From the NCBI GenBank assembly GCA_022376925.1, contig JAIOJX010000032.1, positions 203,046,939 through 203,110,938 of the forward strand: a stretch of DNA of 64,000 bases, given 5' to 3'. Under the pieces are notes generated by a model. That model searched no databases. It was given only the letters and a program-made list of their open reading frames with translations, and had not been told where the DNA came from. Position numbers and translations under genes: made by a program. Every line of letters starts with the position of its first letter. The first letter of the stretch is position 1. The stretch comes from Tragulus kanchil (lineage: Eukaryota > Chordata > Mammalia > Artiodactyla > Tragulidae). Of the stretch, positions 23,001-32,401 are shown in pieces.

Positions 23001-23925
23001 AGACAAGAGCCCACTCTTGGTTCTGGAAGGGATCCCCTTTCTACAACAGCAGCACGTGCACATAGTAAGTGCTCACTAAAAGTGAGCTGTTGCTATGATT
23101 CCTCCGGTCTTGGGCTAAAAAAAAGTGTTCTAAACCAGTCGTTTTCAAGATAACAAGCGTCGTTTTAAATGTTAAAGAAGATATTTTAAGACAAGAAGCA
23201 ATGTACTTAATGAAGACCTGTGGGAAGCGGGGTTGGAAAGAGCTTGCCTTGCCTTTCGAGCCAGGACCCTGGCTCTGCATACGTGAGAAAAAAAAGCCAT
23301 CACTGGTCCCTGCCTTCTAGAAACAGGCCCAGGCACAAGGGCTCTGGGCCCGGATCACCTGAGCCCAGAATTCTAGCTTTGTTGCTCACTGACTGTGCTA
23401 CCTCTCCGTGACTCAGTTTCCTCATCTGCAAAATGGGTACTATAAAGACACCTACCTTCAAGAATTGTTCTGAGGACTAAATGATACAATAAATGGGAAA
23501 CACTGACAGAGAGTTAGGGGAAAACACTGACTGAAGCCTCCCACTCTGGCTAGACACCATAGTAACTATGTGCATAAGTTATTTCACAACAGGAGATCCT
23601 GGTAAGGAACATGGATAACTCACAAGCCACCACCAACAGGAGGAATTCAGGAAAGATCAAAGGAGACAGGAAATGCCAGTCCATACATCCTTCCAGAGTC
23701 CTCTCCACTGGAATCCATTTTGGCTGAGTGATGCCTGAACCAGCAGGAAGGACCCCGAGTCAGAACGGTCAGATAAAGACAACACGGAAACTAACCCCAT
23801 CACCATAAAACCCGAGACTGTGAGTCACATGACAGAACCATCCTCCTGGGTTCCCTTACCCTCCTGCTCCCCCTCCAGGTCCACCTTCTCAATAACATCT
23901 GCTTTGTCAGCATGTGTGTCTCTTT

Positions 23926-24110
23926 GGGGGCTTCCCTGGTGGCTCAGAAGGTAAAGAATCCGCCTGCAATGCGGGAGACCTGGATTTGATCCCTGGGCTT
24001 GGAAGATCCCCTGGTGAAGGGAACGGCTATCCACTCCAGGATTCTTGTCTGGAGAATCCCATGGCTTGTCATGGGGCTGCAAAGAGTCAACAATTCACTT
24101 CTGAGTGTTA
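23926..24110 (+). mobile_element. Bov-tA SINE (duplicate of 22819-23000)
   Basis: Second copy within duplication 9. It differs by an extra G and C in the head and a G/T change near 23958. Confidence 0.9.
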
Positions 24111-24224
24111 GACAAGAGCCCACTCTTGGTTCTGGAAGGGATCCCCCTTTCTACAACAGCAGCACGTGCACATAGTAAGTGCTCACTAAAAGTGAGCTGT
24201 TGCTATGATTCCTCCGGTCTTGGG

Positions 24225-24754
24225 TGCTAGTCTTTTGTCTGACAGTTTGGGTCGCAGTGGTCTCCTCTAAAAATTGGATATAAGAAGGGGGAAACAGAGG
24301 TGAATTACTCCCAGGCTCCTTGGCCCTCCCTTAATCTGGGCCTTTGGGAGTGAGGGGCTGGATTCACCAGGCTGGCCCTTGGAAATGCTGTCACTGATCA
24401 CTGGACTCCTCCAGATGGGGCATTTTGACTATTGATCTGACAAATAAACAGCCTGCTGGCTCAATCAAAATGTTATTTTGCATTTCAATGACTGCTCACT
24501 AATGCAACCTTCATCCCGCCAAGATGCTGCTGGCAATGACACCAGCCCCTGCCACTGGCTTGAGAGGTGGAGCCACTCCCTGCCAGTGCCAAAGAGGACT
24601 AGGGCCCTTCTCCCTGGGATGTCAGGGCAGAGAGGGGAAGAGAGCTCGGGAAGGGTAGCAGAAGGGTGAGTGGAGAGGAAGGGGCTGCCGCCGTGCCTGC
24701 AGGAGTGCCAGATGGGGACACCTCAGGGCCTCAGGGCCCAACCTCAACGTCCCC
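24225..24754. other. Single-copy stretch, no gene seen
   Basis: No transposon is recognised. The A/T-rich part at about 24425-24510 looks somewhat like a conserved non-coding block, but there is no direct evidence. Near 24700 the sequence becomes G/C-rich. Confidence 0.35.
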
Positions 24755-24900
24755 ACTGGTTTGCTGAGTGGCCTTAGACAAGTGACTACGCTCCCGGCAT
24801 CTCAGGTGCTGCACTGGTAAACTGGATCCAGAAAAACCCAGTGTACCTTCCCGGCTGGTTGTAAAGATTTAGTAAGAAAACCCACGTGGATATCCTTTAG
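24755..24900 (+). mobile_element. MIR SINE, diverged
   Basis: GGTTTGCTGAGTGGCCTTAG, then ACAAGTGACTACGCTC and GTTGTAAAGATTTAGTAAG, follow the MIR order with many changes. Confidence 0.6.
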
Positions 24901-24961
24901 GGGAAAAAAAGAATGCTGCTGTATTATTTAATACAATAGTTATACTAAATTTCCTTTCTTA

Positions 24962-25258
24962 GGCTTCCCTGGTGGTCCAGTAGTTAAGAATCTGCCTTGC
25001 ATTGCAAGGGATGCTGGTTCGATCCCTGCCCGGGGAAGATCCCACATGCTGCTGAGCAACCAAGCCTGCGTGCTGCAGCTACCGAAGCCTGCGTGTCCTA
25101 GAGTCCAGGCTCCGCAACAAGAGACGTCATAGCAACAAGACGCCCACGTACCACAGCCACAGATAGAAAGTTGCCCCCACTTGCCATGACCAGTAAAAGA
25201 TTATGCACATCAACAATGACCCAACACAGCCAAAATAAATCAACAAATATATATACAT
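24962..25258 (+). mobile_element. CHR-type SINE (older copy)
   Basis: It starts AGGCTTCCCTGGTGGTCCAG, has box B as GCTGGTTCGATCCCTGC and ends CCAACACAGCCAAAATAAAT before an A/T-rich tail. It belongs to the longer, more diverged CHR group. Confidence 0.85.
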
Positions 25259-25264
25259 TAAATC

Positions 25265-25400
25265 CCTTTCTTCTTGAGCAGGCAGTTACTATGCACAAAG
25301 TGCTCTGCACACACACGCTTATTTAATCCTCCCAATAACGCTGGGTTTTTTGTCCTATTTGACATGTGGGAAGATCTATGGGGGCACAGGTGGTGAGCCT
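25265..25400 (-). mobile_element. MIR SINE, antisense
   Basis: The run GCAGTTACTATGCACAAAG, CTTATTTAATCCTCCCAATA and GGCACAGGTGG matches the reversed MIR. It is diverged. Confidence 0.65.
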
Positions 25401-25682
25401 CACAGCCCACACAGCTTTGAACGCCCACCCATCCTGACCCCCATTCTGAGGGGTTCAGTCATTCTGCCCAACCCGCCTCCTACCGAAGATGAAGGACCAT
25501 CTCTGAGGGAACATGATGATTCCAAACAGTTACTTCCTTTCCTTGGCCAGACTGGTCTTATTTATTTAAGGCTGGTCTTTAAAGGTGGCAGAAGAGAAAC
25601 GCTTTCTCCCTCCTAGTGAGTCCTGGCTGGGAGGAGCGGCAGAGGCCACTGCCAGCCAGCAAGGAGACAGCAGGTGTCACAG

Positions 25683-25995
25683 ACCCAATGTGTGTGTGTC
25701 CTCCCCGCCAAAATTCATGTGTGGAAACCTAACCCTCGAGGTGATGATATGGGGGAGGGGGGGTGGGCTATGGAAGGTGACTGGGTCATAGAGCTCTCAT
25801 ACATGGGGGCAGTGTCATTACAAAAGGGACCACAGAGAGCTTCCTCCCCTCCCATCAGGTGAGGAGGATACAGCAGTAAGTGGCCCCTCAGCAGACACTG
25901 CATCCGCCAGCACCTTGATCTTACAAGAAATATATTTCTGTTCCGAAGCCACCCCGTCTGTGGTATTTTGCTACAGCATCCTGAACAGACGAAGA
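25683..25995 (+). mobile_element. MaLR-type LTR (MST/MLT1 group), solo
   Basis: The sequence follows the MaLR LTR: AAAATTCATGTGTGGAAACC, TAACCCTCGAGGTGATGATA, GGGACCACAGAGAGCTTCC, GCACCTTGATCTTAC, then TGTGGTATTTTGCTACAGCA near the 3' end. No internal retroviral region or second LTR is seen, so this is a solo LTR. It is old, with internal deletions, and has no coding capacity. Confidence 0.82.
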
Positions 25996-27164
25996 CAGCA
26001 GGCCTCAGCCAGAACACTTCTCTGGACCACCCAGGTGTGGGGACCCGGGTCCTGAGGCCAGACACCCGGCCTAAGAGTATGGGGGGCAGGAGACTCCTCA
26101 GCCTGCCTACTGAGACACTAGGCTGCTCAGAGATCTGAAAACAGGGCTCAGCTCCGTAACACGGGACACGCAGAAGAGATGTCACACAGAACCAGGCCTG
26201 CCTGGGCCTTGGTGTCCTGGCGCAGAGCAACGAGGTGGTGGGAGCAACCTGTGAGCCCTGAATATAGAAAGTGCAAAGGGGATGGATGAGAATCCACATA
26301 TCAAGAAAGTGGCAGCGACAGGCTTTAGAGGCTCCTTCAGAAAGGACTGCCCACCCTCTACCCTCTGTGTGGCTTAGTGAAATTGAAGGTAAAGGTTGGA
26401 TGTTTGGTCTAACTGCCAAAATAGCTTTGTTCTTTGTCCTCATAGTGTACACACACGGGCACACATCCTCCAGGCCCCCTCTTCAAAGTTGGAATTGCTG
26501 TTTGTAGTTTACATTCAAGTTTAAAAAAAAAAAAAACAACAAAACAACAATAAGCAGCGACAAGGGTCTCCTGAGGGTCTTATTATGCTGGATCAAAAAA
26601 GCCCAGTGACTGATAAGGCTTCTGCCCCAGTTCCAAGGCTCTGTTCTTGACACAGGCTCTTGCCCTGTCTGGTCTCAGTCACACCCTTTCCCTTTCTGGA
26701 AAATGGAGACAGTCTAGCCACCTGCTGAGAGGTTGGAAGAGACCTGACTCAGGAAGTAGCCCAGTGGGCTGGGAGGAAACTGGGGCACTGGTCGCAAGTT
26801 TTCCCTGGGAAGCAGGCCTCGGTCATGAGCTTATCCTATGAGTTCCACAGGTAATTCCAGAGCTAAAAATGAAATCACCCAAAGAAAGATAGAAAATCCA
26901 CCTTACAACATGAAACACTGTATGTACTTTGATGCCTGGGAGCAGCCTGACGTGTGTAGACTGGGAATCCATAACTCCCCATTCCCTTTCCCTGTCATGT
27001 CCATGTGTCCTAGCCAGACGCCAGTCCACCTGCTCCACAGGATAGATGCCCCTCCAGCCCAGGATCTGGGGAGCACGGCTGCTGGACCTCCACCCATCCC
27101 AGGGCTGCCTGCCCCACCCACGGGCAGCTCAGGCCAGGCCACATGGGGAGGAGCACCCACTCTG
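25996..27164. other. Single-copy stretch, no gene seen
   Basis: A 249-codon minus-strand frame (25715-26464) starts here and runs through the MaLR LTR. A 146-codon plus frame (26838-27278) runs into a MIR. Neither shows a domain. An A-rich run lies at 26521-26545. Confidence 0.45.
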
Positions 27165-27335
27165 GGATCTCTCCGTCCAAGTTCAAGTCTCAGCTCTGCC
27201 CCTTCCTTCCTCCATGACCTTCAGCAGATTCTTGACAGTCTCTGGGCCTCAGTTTCTTCATCTCTAATACAGGGCTAACCTATCTCACTACCTCATGGAG
27301 TCACCATGGAGATCAAATTATGACCTTATTTTCGA
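27165..27335 (+). mobile_element. MIR SINE
   Basis: CAAGTCTCAGCTCTGCCCC, CATGACCTTCAGCAGATTC, GGGCCTCAGTTTCTTCATCT and a following TCATGGAGTC segment fit sense MIR. Confidence 0.8.
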
Positions 27336-27499
27336 AAGCTCTACAAAGTGACAGCTTCCTGAAGAGTTGTCACACCCTCCCCGTCATTCTCCTCACTCCG
27401 GCATTCCATAATCCTGGCTCCTGGAGAGGAGTGAACGAGGTCTTCTGGACCATTCATGCCACCAGGTGTCCACCAAAAATCAAAGCTGAATTTCTGAGC

Positions 27500-27680
27500 A
27501 CTTTCTAGTAACCATCCAGTGAACCCTCATCAGGTCTCCCCTCCCAAAGGAGGCAGCCTCACCCCCATTGTAAGGGGAGAGGAACCCAGCATGGAGAGGC
27601 TCCTCATGGGTGGGGGGCGGGGGGCACAGCCAGGATTGGAACCCAGGCCCTTCTGACTCCTGCAGTCTGAGCTTGACCTC
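27500..27680 (-). mobile_element. MIR SINE, antisense, with G-rich insertion
   Basis: AGGATTGGAACCCAGGCCCT and CTTCTGACTCCTGCAGTCTG are the reversed MIR head. A GGGTGGGGGGCGGGGGG run (27610-27627) replaces part of the middle. Confidence 0.65.
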
Positions 27681-28416
27681 AGCATTTCTCAGCCTCTCAA
27701 CATCATGATTCCAGATGGAAAAAGTTTAAAAATAGTAAAGCAAAATACCTGGCCAGCAAGCTTCACAGAGGCCAAGGTCATGAAAACTGAAAAAAGCCTG
27801 AGACGCTGTCACAGACCAGAGGAGATTGACGAGAGGGGACAAGGGGAGGCAGGGCGGGGTGGGGGGCTGAGTCCTGGAAGAGAAAAGGGATGGCCGTGGG
27901 AAGTAATCGAAATCTGAACCTAGTTCTCTGTTGAGTTAATAGTAACGTCCCGATGTCATTTTCATCACTGTGACAAACGTACTGTAGAAACCTAAGACGT
28001 TAGGGAGAAGGAAGACTGCATGGGGTACTACAAGAGTGGTCTGCATTATCTTTGCATTTTTCTGCAAAAGAAAGACTTATTCTAGTAAATTTTAAAACCT
28101 GGGAAAGAAATGTAAATGCTCCACCTCGGCCTCCTGGAGAGAAGGTGAAGGGCCGTGCATGCTGACCTGTCTTTAGGAGGCATCTGCCTTCCCACTGCCC
28201 GCTCCTCCTCCGCTCACTTCAGGGCCAGAGGCCTCCAGACCAGCCTCGCTCCTCCTTGGCTCTGCTGGTCCTCACGCACACACAGACCCGCCGACTGAAC
28301 ACCGTCTCCTCTCCACCACGAGCCACAACCTGGCCGCACAGCTCTAGTCACCCGGGCGCTCAAACACCAAACCCGTCACCTCCATTCCTACTGCTTTAGA
28401 AGGAGACAGTTCACCG
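27681..28416. other. Single-copy stretch, no gene seen
   Basis: No repeat family or coding pattern is recognised. The second half is C-rich (28195-28400). Confidence 0.4.
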
Positions 28417-28545
28417 GGGGAGTCCCCTGGCCGTTCAGCGGTTAAGGCCTGGTGTTCTCACTGCCGGGTCTGGGTTTGATCTTTGGCTGGGGAGCTAAGA
28501 TTCTGCGAGCTGCACGACATGGCCACAGGAAAGAAAAAGAAAGTT
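28417..28545 (+). mobile_element. CHR-1-like short SINE
   Basis: GGGAGTCCCCTGGCCGTTCA, GTCTGGGTTTGATCTTTGGC, GGGGAGCTAAGATTCTGCG and an A-rich end fit the short CHR-1 type. The 3' A-rich part ends near 28545. Confidence 0.8.
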
Positions 28546-28607
28546 CACAAGAAGCCAAAGGCACAAACGTGAGCTGTGACAGCTACGTGTTAACAGTCAC
28601 TTCAAAT

Positions 28608-28655
28608 ACACACACACACACACGTGTGCACACACATGTGCGCACACACATGCCC
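28608..28655. repeat. CA-rich microsatellite
   Basis: A run of CA repeats is interrupted by GTGTG and GCG. It is imperfect and is likely to vary in length between individuals. Confidence 0.85.
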
Positions 28656-28729
28656 CACTGAAAACAACCTCAGTGTCGGTAAGCAAACAACATCCACTGA
28701 GTAGAATTGTGGATTTTAGAAGCAACAGG

Positions 28730-29175
28730 GATTTACTTCCGTTTCTGGCCAGCCCTCTTTCTTTCTGAGCCGGTCGTGCTCTCGCACACATGGAGAACAT
28801 GCCTAAAACCCACCGGGCTTTCTGTAAGAAGTGGGGCAAGCACCAACCCCACAAAGTGACACAATGCAAGAAGGGCGAGGATTCTCTGTATGTGCAGGGA
28901 AAGCGGCGTTATGACAGGAAGCAAAACGCCTATGGTGGGCAGACGAAGCCAATTTTCCAGAAAAAGGTTAAAACTACAAAGAAGATTGTGCTGAGGCTTG
29001 AATGTGTTGAGTCCAACTGCAGATCTAAGAGAAGGCTGGCTAGTGAAAGATGCAAGAATTTTGAGTTCAGAAGTGATACGAAAAGAAAGGGCCAGGTGAT
29101 CCAGTTTTGAGCTCCATATTTTGATTTGTTATGAAGATGATAAAAATTTGAGATGGTTTAAAAAAGAAAAAAACA
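28730..29175 (+). pseudogene. RPL36A: Processed retrocopy of ribosomal protein eL42 (RPL36A/RPL36AL)
   Basis: An intronless open frame at 28790-29110 gives a 106-residue protein, the normal eL42 length. It aligns end to end with the 60S subunit protein: [29 protein letters not shown] and [15 protein letters not shown] are clear matches, and the terminal KRKGQVIQF is kept. I estimate about 80 percent identity. A C/T-rich 5' leader precedes it (28735-28765). A short 3' untranslated region with a degraded AATAAA and an A-rich tail follows (about 29142-29175), as expected for an mRNA-derived insertion. Of the four zinc-finger cysteines, C12, C72 and C77 remain but position 15 is Trp, and residue 2 is Glu where Val is usual. 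No promoter or intron is visible. I call it a pseudogene despite the intact frame. Confidence 0.9.
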
Positions 29176-29211
29176 ACAGAAATTGAAAAATGATGGTGAA
29201 AGCTGTTAGGA

Positions 29212-29400
29212 ATAAACCCTAGTGCCTACCACGGCATGTAAAGCCCTCTGAACCCTAGCCCTGGCTGCCTTTCTAACTTCACCTTCTACACGCTCCCTGT
29301 GATTCGGCCTCTTTTCTTGTTGCCAAATGTACCAAGGGCACCACCACCTCAGGGCCTTTGTCCTGGAGAGATGTTCATGTATATTCACAGTACAAAGAGT
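29212..29400 (+). mobile_element. L2 LINE fragment
   Basis: TTTCTAACTTCACCTTCTAC, GCTCCCTGTG and CACCTCAGGGCCTTTGTCC fit the L2 3' region in sense orientation. It is diverged. Confidence 0.6.
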
Positions 29401-29554
29401 ATGCATGGACGATAGCGTGCTAAAATGAAAAAGAGAAGTGATATTTGGGGAAACCAGCTGAATTTTTCAAAAACGTTTCTCAAACTATTGAACACTGTAC
29501 ATGGTGGGAAACTGTATAAAGAGAACATGCTTTAATATTGTTCAGACGTCATTA

Positions 29555-29745
29555 ACTTGCTGTTGTTTACTTGCTAACTTGCTGTGTGGCTTTAGGTAAG
29601 CCACTTGGCCTCTCTGAGCTTCAATAGCTTCATCTATAAAATTGCTATAACATTCTGTCCATCACAGGGTTGCAGTTAAGGATTAAAAGAAAAATGAGAA
29701 GAGCTTAAGCACAGGACTTGGCACAGAGGGTTGACCTCCACCAAG
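29555..29745 (+). mobile_element. MIR SINE
   Basis: CTTGCTGTGTGGCTTTAGG, GCCTCTCTGAGCTTCAATAG, CATCTATAAAATTGC, CACAGGGTTGCAGTTAAGGA and AGGACTTGGCACAGAGG occur in MIR order. Confidence 0.85.
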
Positions 29746-29892
29746 GTCACTTCTTCCCATCCCAGTCTGTTTGGTTTTGCTGTGGTCTGAAGTCATCCCC
29801 TTCACAGCCTTCCAGAGTTAGGGAGTCCCCTTTGAAACCCTGCTGAGTTTAGACCACATGTAAGTTATCAGTGTTGCGATCAGCTGCTAGTT

Positions 29893-29992
29893 GGGCTCCT
29901 GGAAGGCAGGTCCCTGGTCTCACTCACATCTGAACCCCGCAACACCTGGCTAAGCGTTGGGCACAGGCTTCCAGTGATGCTGAATGAATGAA
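29893..29992 (+). mobile_element. L2 LINE 3' terminus
   Basis: GGAAGGCAGGTCCCTGGTCT, then GCGTTGGGCACAGGCTTCC and the tail TGAATGAATGAATG, are the L2 3' end. Duplicate at 30962-31061. Confidence 0.8.
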
Positions 29993-30045
29993 TGATTCAC
30001 AGACCAAGATTAGTGGGGGCAGGGCAAAGCGGCATTTAGACGTAG

Positions 30046-30235
30046 AGTTTTCATAGAATTGTGGGGCAGGAAGGGACAAGAAAGCTCATCGAGTTCAATA
30101 TCCTTTTCACAGAGGAAGAAACTCAGGCCCAGAGAGGGTACGGAATTCACCCCAGGTCTCTCAGCCAGTCAGGGCCAGGTGCCAGTCTCCTGGCCCACCA
30201 AGCCATGCCACTGCCTCTCTGTGGCAGGAGCCCTG
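30046..30235 (+). mobile_element. Ancient mammalian repeat, family unresolved
   Basis: TTGTGGGGCAGGAAGGGACA, then AGAGGAAGAAACTCAGGCCC and GAGAGGGTACGGAATTCACC, resemble a widespread ancient mammalian repeat that shares its middle with reversed MIR. I cannot assign the family with confidence. Duplicate at 31113-31304. Confidence 0.55.
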
Positions 30236-30574
30236 GACCCCAACGAGCAGCCCAGGTCCTCTCTGGGGGAGGTGAGGGTTACAGAACATCTCCTCCCAAT
30301 CAGTGATCATGCTAATCAATCAACTCAAATCTCAAATGCTTTAAAAAAAAAAAAAAAAAGTAAAAACAGCAGCAGAAAGTAATGACTAATAATCAAGTAA
30401 AATTGGATTATTCCGTGCTGACTGGTTGGGGTGGTCAGGGAAAGAGAGAAAGTTCACTGCAGCGAAGGAAGAGAGAAACAGCAAGCTCAGCACCCTGGGG
30501 GCACCAGGGCCCAGGGGAGGATCCGCAGGGGCAGGAATCCAGAGCCCCCCATAATCCAGACACCCACCATCCAG

Positions 30575-30775
30575 CACGGAACAATGTCCAGGCACCGTGT
30601 GAAGAGCAGCCCTGACTTCATCCCAGCAGCAACCCTGAGAGGTCATAGCTATTACAACCCCATTTTAAAGATGGGGAAACTGAGGAGCAAAGTAACCTGG
30701 TCACACAGCTGGTGTAGAGCGAGGATTCATTTGGACTCCTGTGGTCTAACGCCAGAATTTGGCTCTGAAGGACAC
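30575..30775 (-). mobile_element. MIR SINE, antisense
   Basis: AACCCTGAGAGGTCATAGCT, CCCATTTTAAAGATGGGGAA and CTGGTCACACAGCTGGTG are reversed MIR. Duplicate at 31645-31845. Confidence 0.8.
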
Positions 30776-31957
30776 ACTCTTTGCTCCCTGGGTTGGGGGT
30801 GTGGTGCAGGGAGCAGTGCTCTATGTCCACTCACCTCACACAGAAAATAGTTACTACCTGCTTATCTAACTTCATTTAGCAGAAATTTAGGAGTCCCTTT
30901 GAAACCCTGCTGAGTTTAGACCACATGTAAGTTATCAGTGTTGCGATCAGCTGCTAGTTGGGCTCCTGGAAGGCAGGTCCCTGGTCTCACTCACATCTGA
31001 ACCCCGCAACACCTGGCTAAGCGTTGGGCACAGGCTTCCAGTGATGCTGAATGAATGAATGATTCACAGACCAAGATTAGTGGGGGCAGGGCAAAGCGGC
31101 ATTTAGACGTAGAGTTTTCATAGAATTGTGGGGCAGGAAGGGACAAGAAAGCTCATCGAGTTCAATATCCTTTTCACAGAGGAAGAAACTCAGGCCCAGA
31201 GAGGGTAAGGAATTCACCCCAGGTCTCTCAGCCAGTCAGGGCCAGGTGCCAGTCTCCTGGCCCACCAAGCCATGCCACTGCCTCTCTGTGGCAGGAGCCC
31301 TGGACCCCAACGAGCAGCCCAGGTCCTCTCTGGGGGAGGTGAGGGTTACAGAACATCTCCTCCCAATCAGTGATCATGCTAATCAATCAACTCAAATCTC
31401 AAATGCTTTAAAAAAAAAAAAAAAAAGTAAAAACAGCAGCAGAAAGTAATGACTAATAATCAAGTAAAATTGGATTATTCCGTGCTGACTGGTTGGGGTG
31501 GTCAGGGAAAGAGAGAAAGTTCACTGCAGCGAAGGAAGAGAGAGAAACAGCAAGCTCAGCACCCTGGGGGCACCAGGGCCCAGGGGAGGATCCGCAGGGG
31601 CAGGAATCCAGAGCCCCCCATAATCCAGACACCCACCATCCAGCACGGAACAATGTCCAGGCACCGTGTGAAGAGCAGCCCTGACTTCATCCCAGCAGCA
31701 ACCCTGAGAGGTCATAGCTATTACAACCCCATTTTAAAGATGGGGAAACTGAGGAGCAAAGTAACCTGGTCACACAGCTGGTGTAGAGCGAGGATTCATT
31801 TGGACTCCTGTGGTCTAACGCCAGAATTTGGCTCTGAAGGACACACTCTTTGCTCCCTGGGTTGGGGGTGTGGTGCAGGGAGCAGTGCTCTATGTCCACT
31901 CACCTCACACAGAAAATAGTTACTACCTGCTTATCTAACTTCATTTAGCAGAAATTT

Positions 31958-32165
31958 AGGGGTCTCCTTACTCAGACAGTAAAGAGTCTGCCTTCAGTGC
32001 AGGAGACCCCAATTTGATTTCTGGGTTGGGAAGATCCCCTGGAGAAGGGAATGGCTACCCACTCCAGTATTCTTGCCTGGAGAATTCCATGGACAGGGGA
32101 GCCTGGCAGGCTACTGTCCAGGGGGTTGCAAAGAGTTGGACATGACTGCGTGACTTTCACTTCAC
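31958..32165 (+). mobile_element. Bov-tA SINE
   Basis: GGTCTCCTTACTCAGACAGT head, box B CCAATTTGATTTCTGGG, CCACTCCAGTATTCTTGCC core and a TTGGACATGACTGCGTGAC 3' end. It lies immediately after duplication 10. Confidence 0.9.
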
Positions 32166-32345
32166 TGGTGGTTCAGACGGGAAAGAATATACCTGTAATG
32201 CGGGAGACCTCTCTTCAATCCCTGAGTCAGGGAGACCCCCTAGAGAAGGGAATGGCAACCCACTCCAGTACTCTTGCCTAGAGAATTCCACGGACCAACT
32301 GTCACAAAGAGTCAGACACCACTGAGTGACTAACTCTCTTCTCTG
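32166..32345 (+). mobile_element. Bov-tA SINE, second in tandem
   Basis: A second same-orientation element follows directly: CTGGTGGTTCAGACGGG, CCACTCCAGTACTCTTGCC and AGTCAGACACCACTGAGTG. The pair forms a dimer-like array. The two differ throughout, so this is not a recent duplication. Confidence 0.88.
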
Positions 32346-32401
32346 CACAGATTTACTGAGTCAAATAAATGAACCCTGACAATAAAGTGTCCAACAGTGT
32401 T

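Larger units (their letters stand above)
21989..24224. repeat. Tandem duplication 9 (offset 1,108-1,110 bp)
   Basis: Bases 22051-23114 recur at 23159-24224. The lead-in of copy 2 (23116-23158) starts with the same AAGTGTTCTAAACCA as 21989 but compresses the next 60 bases. Differences include C/T near 22442/23551 and indels in the Bov-tA at 22819. The unit carries a MIR and a Bov-tA. Confidence 0.95.
29822..31960. repeat. Tandem duplication 10 (offset 1,067-1,069 bp)
   Basis: Bases 29822-30890 recur at 30891-31960. The join is nearly clean, with one C missing at the start of copy 2. Differences include C/A near 30140/31207 and an AG gain near 31543. Copy 2 runs directly into a Bov-tA at 31958. 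The unit contains L2, MIR and an unclassified ancient repeat. Confidence 0.95.

Noticed and set aside
25715..26464. 249-codon minus-strand open frame
   Set aside because: It runs through a MaLR LTR in antisense, has no recognisable domain and starts without supporting signals.
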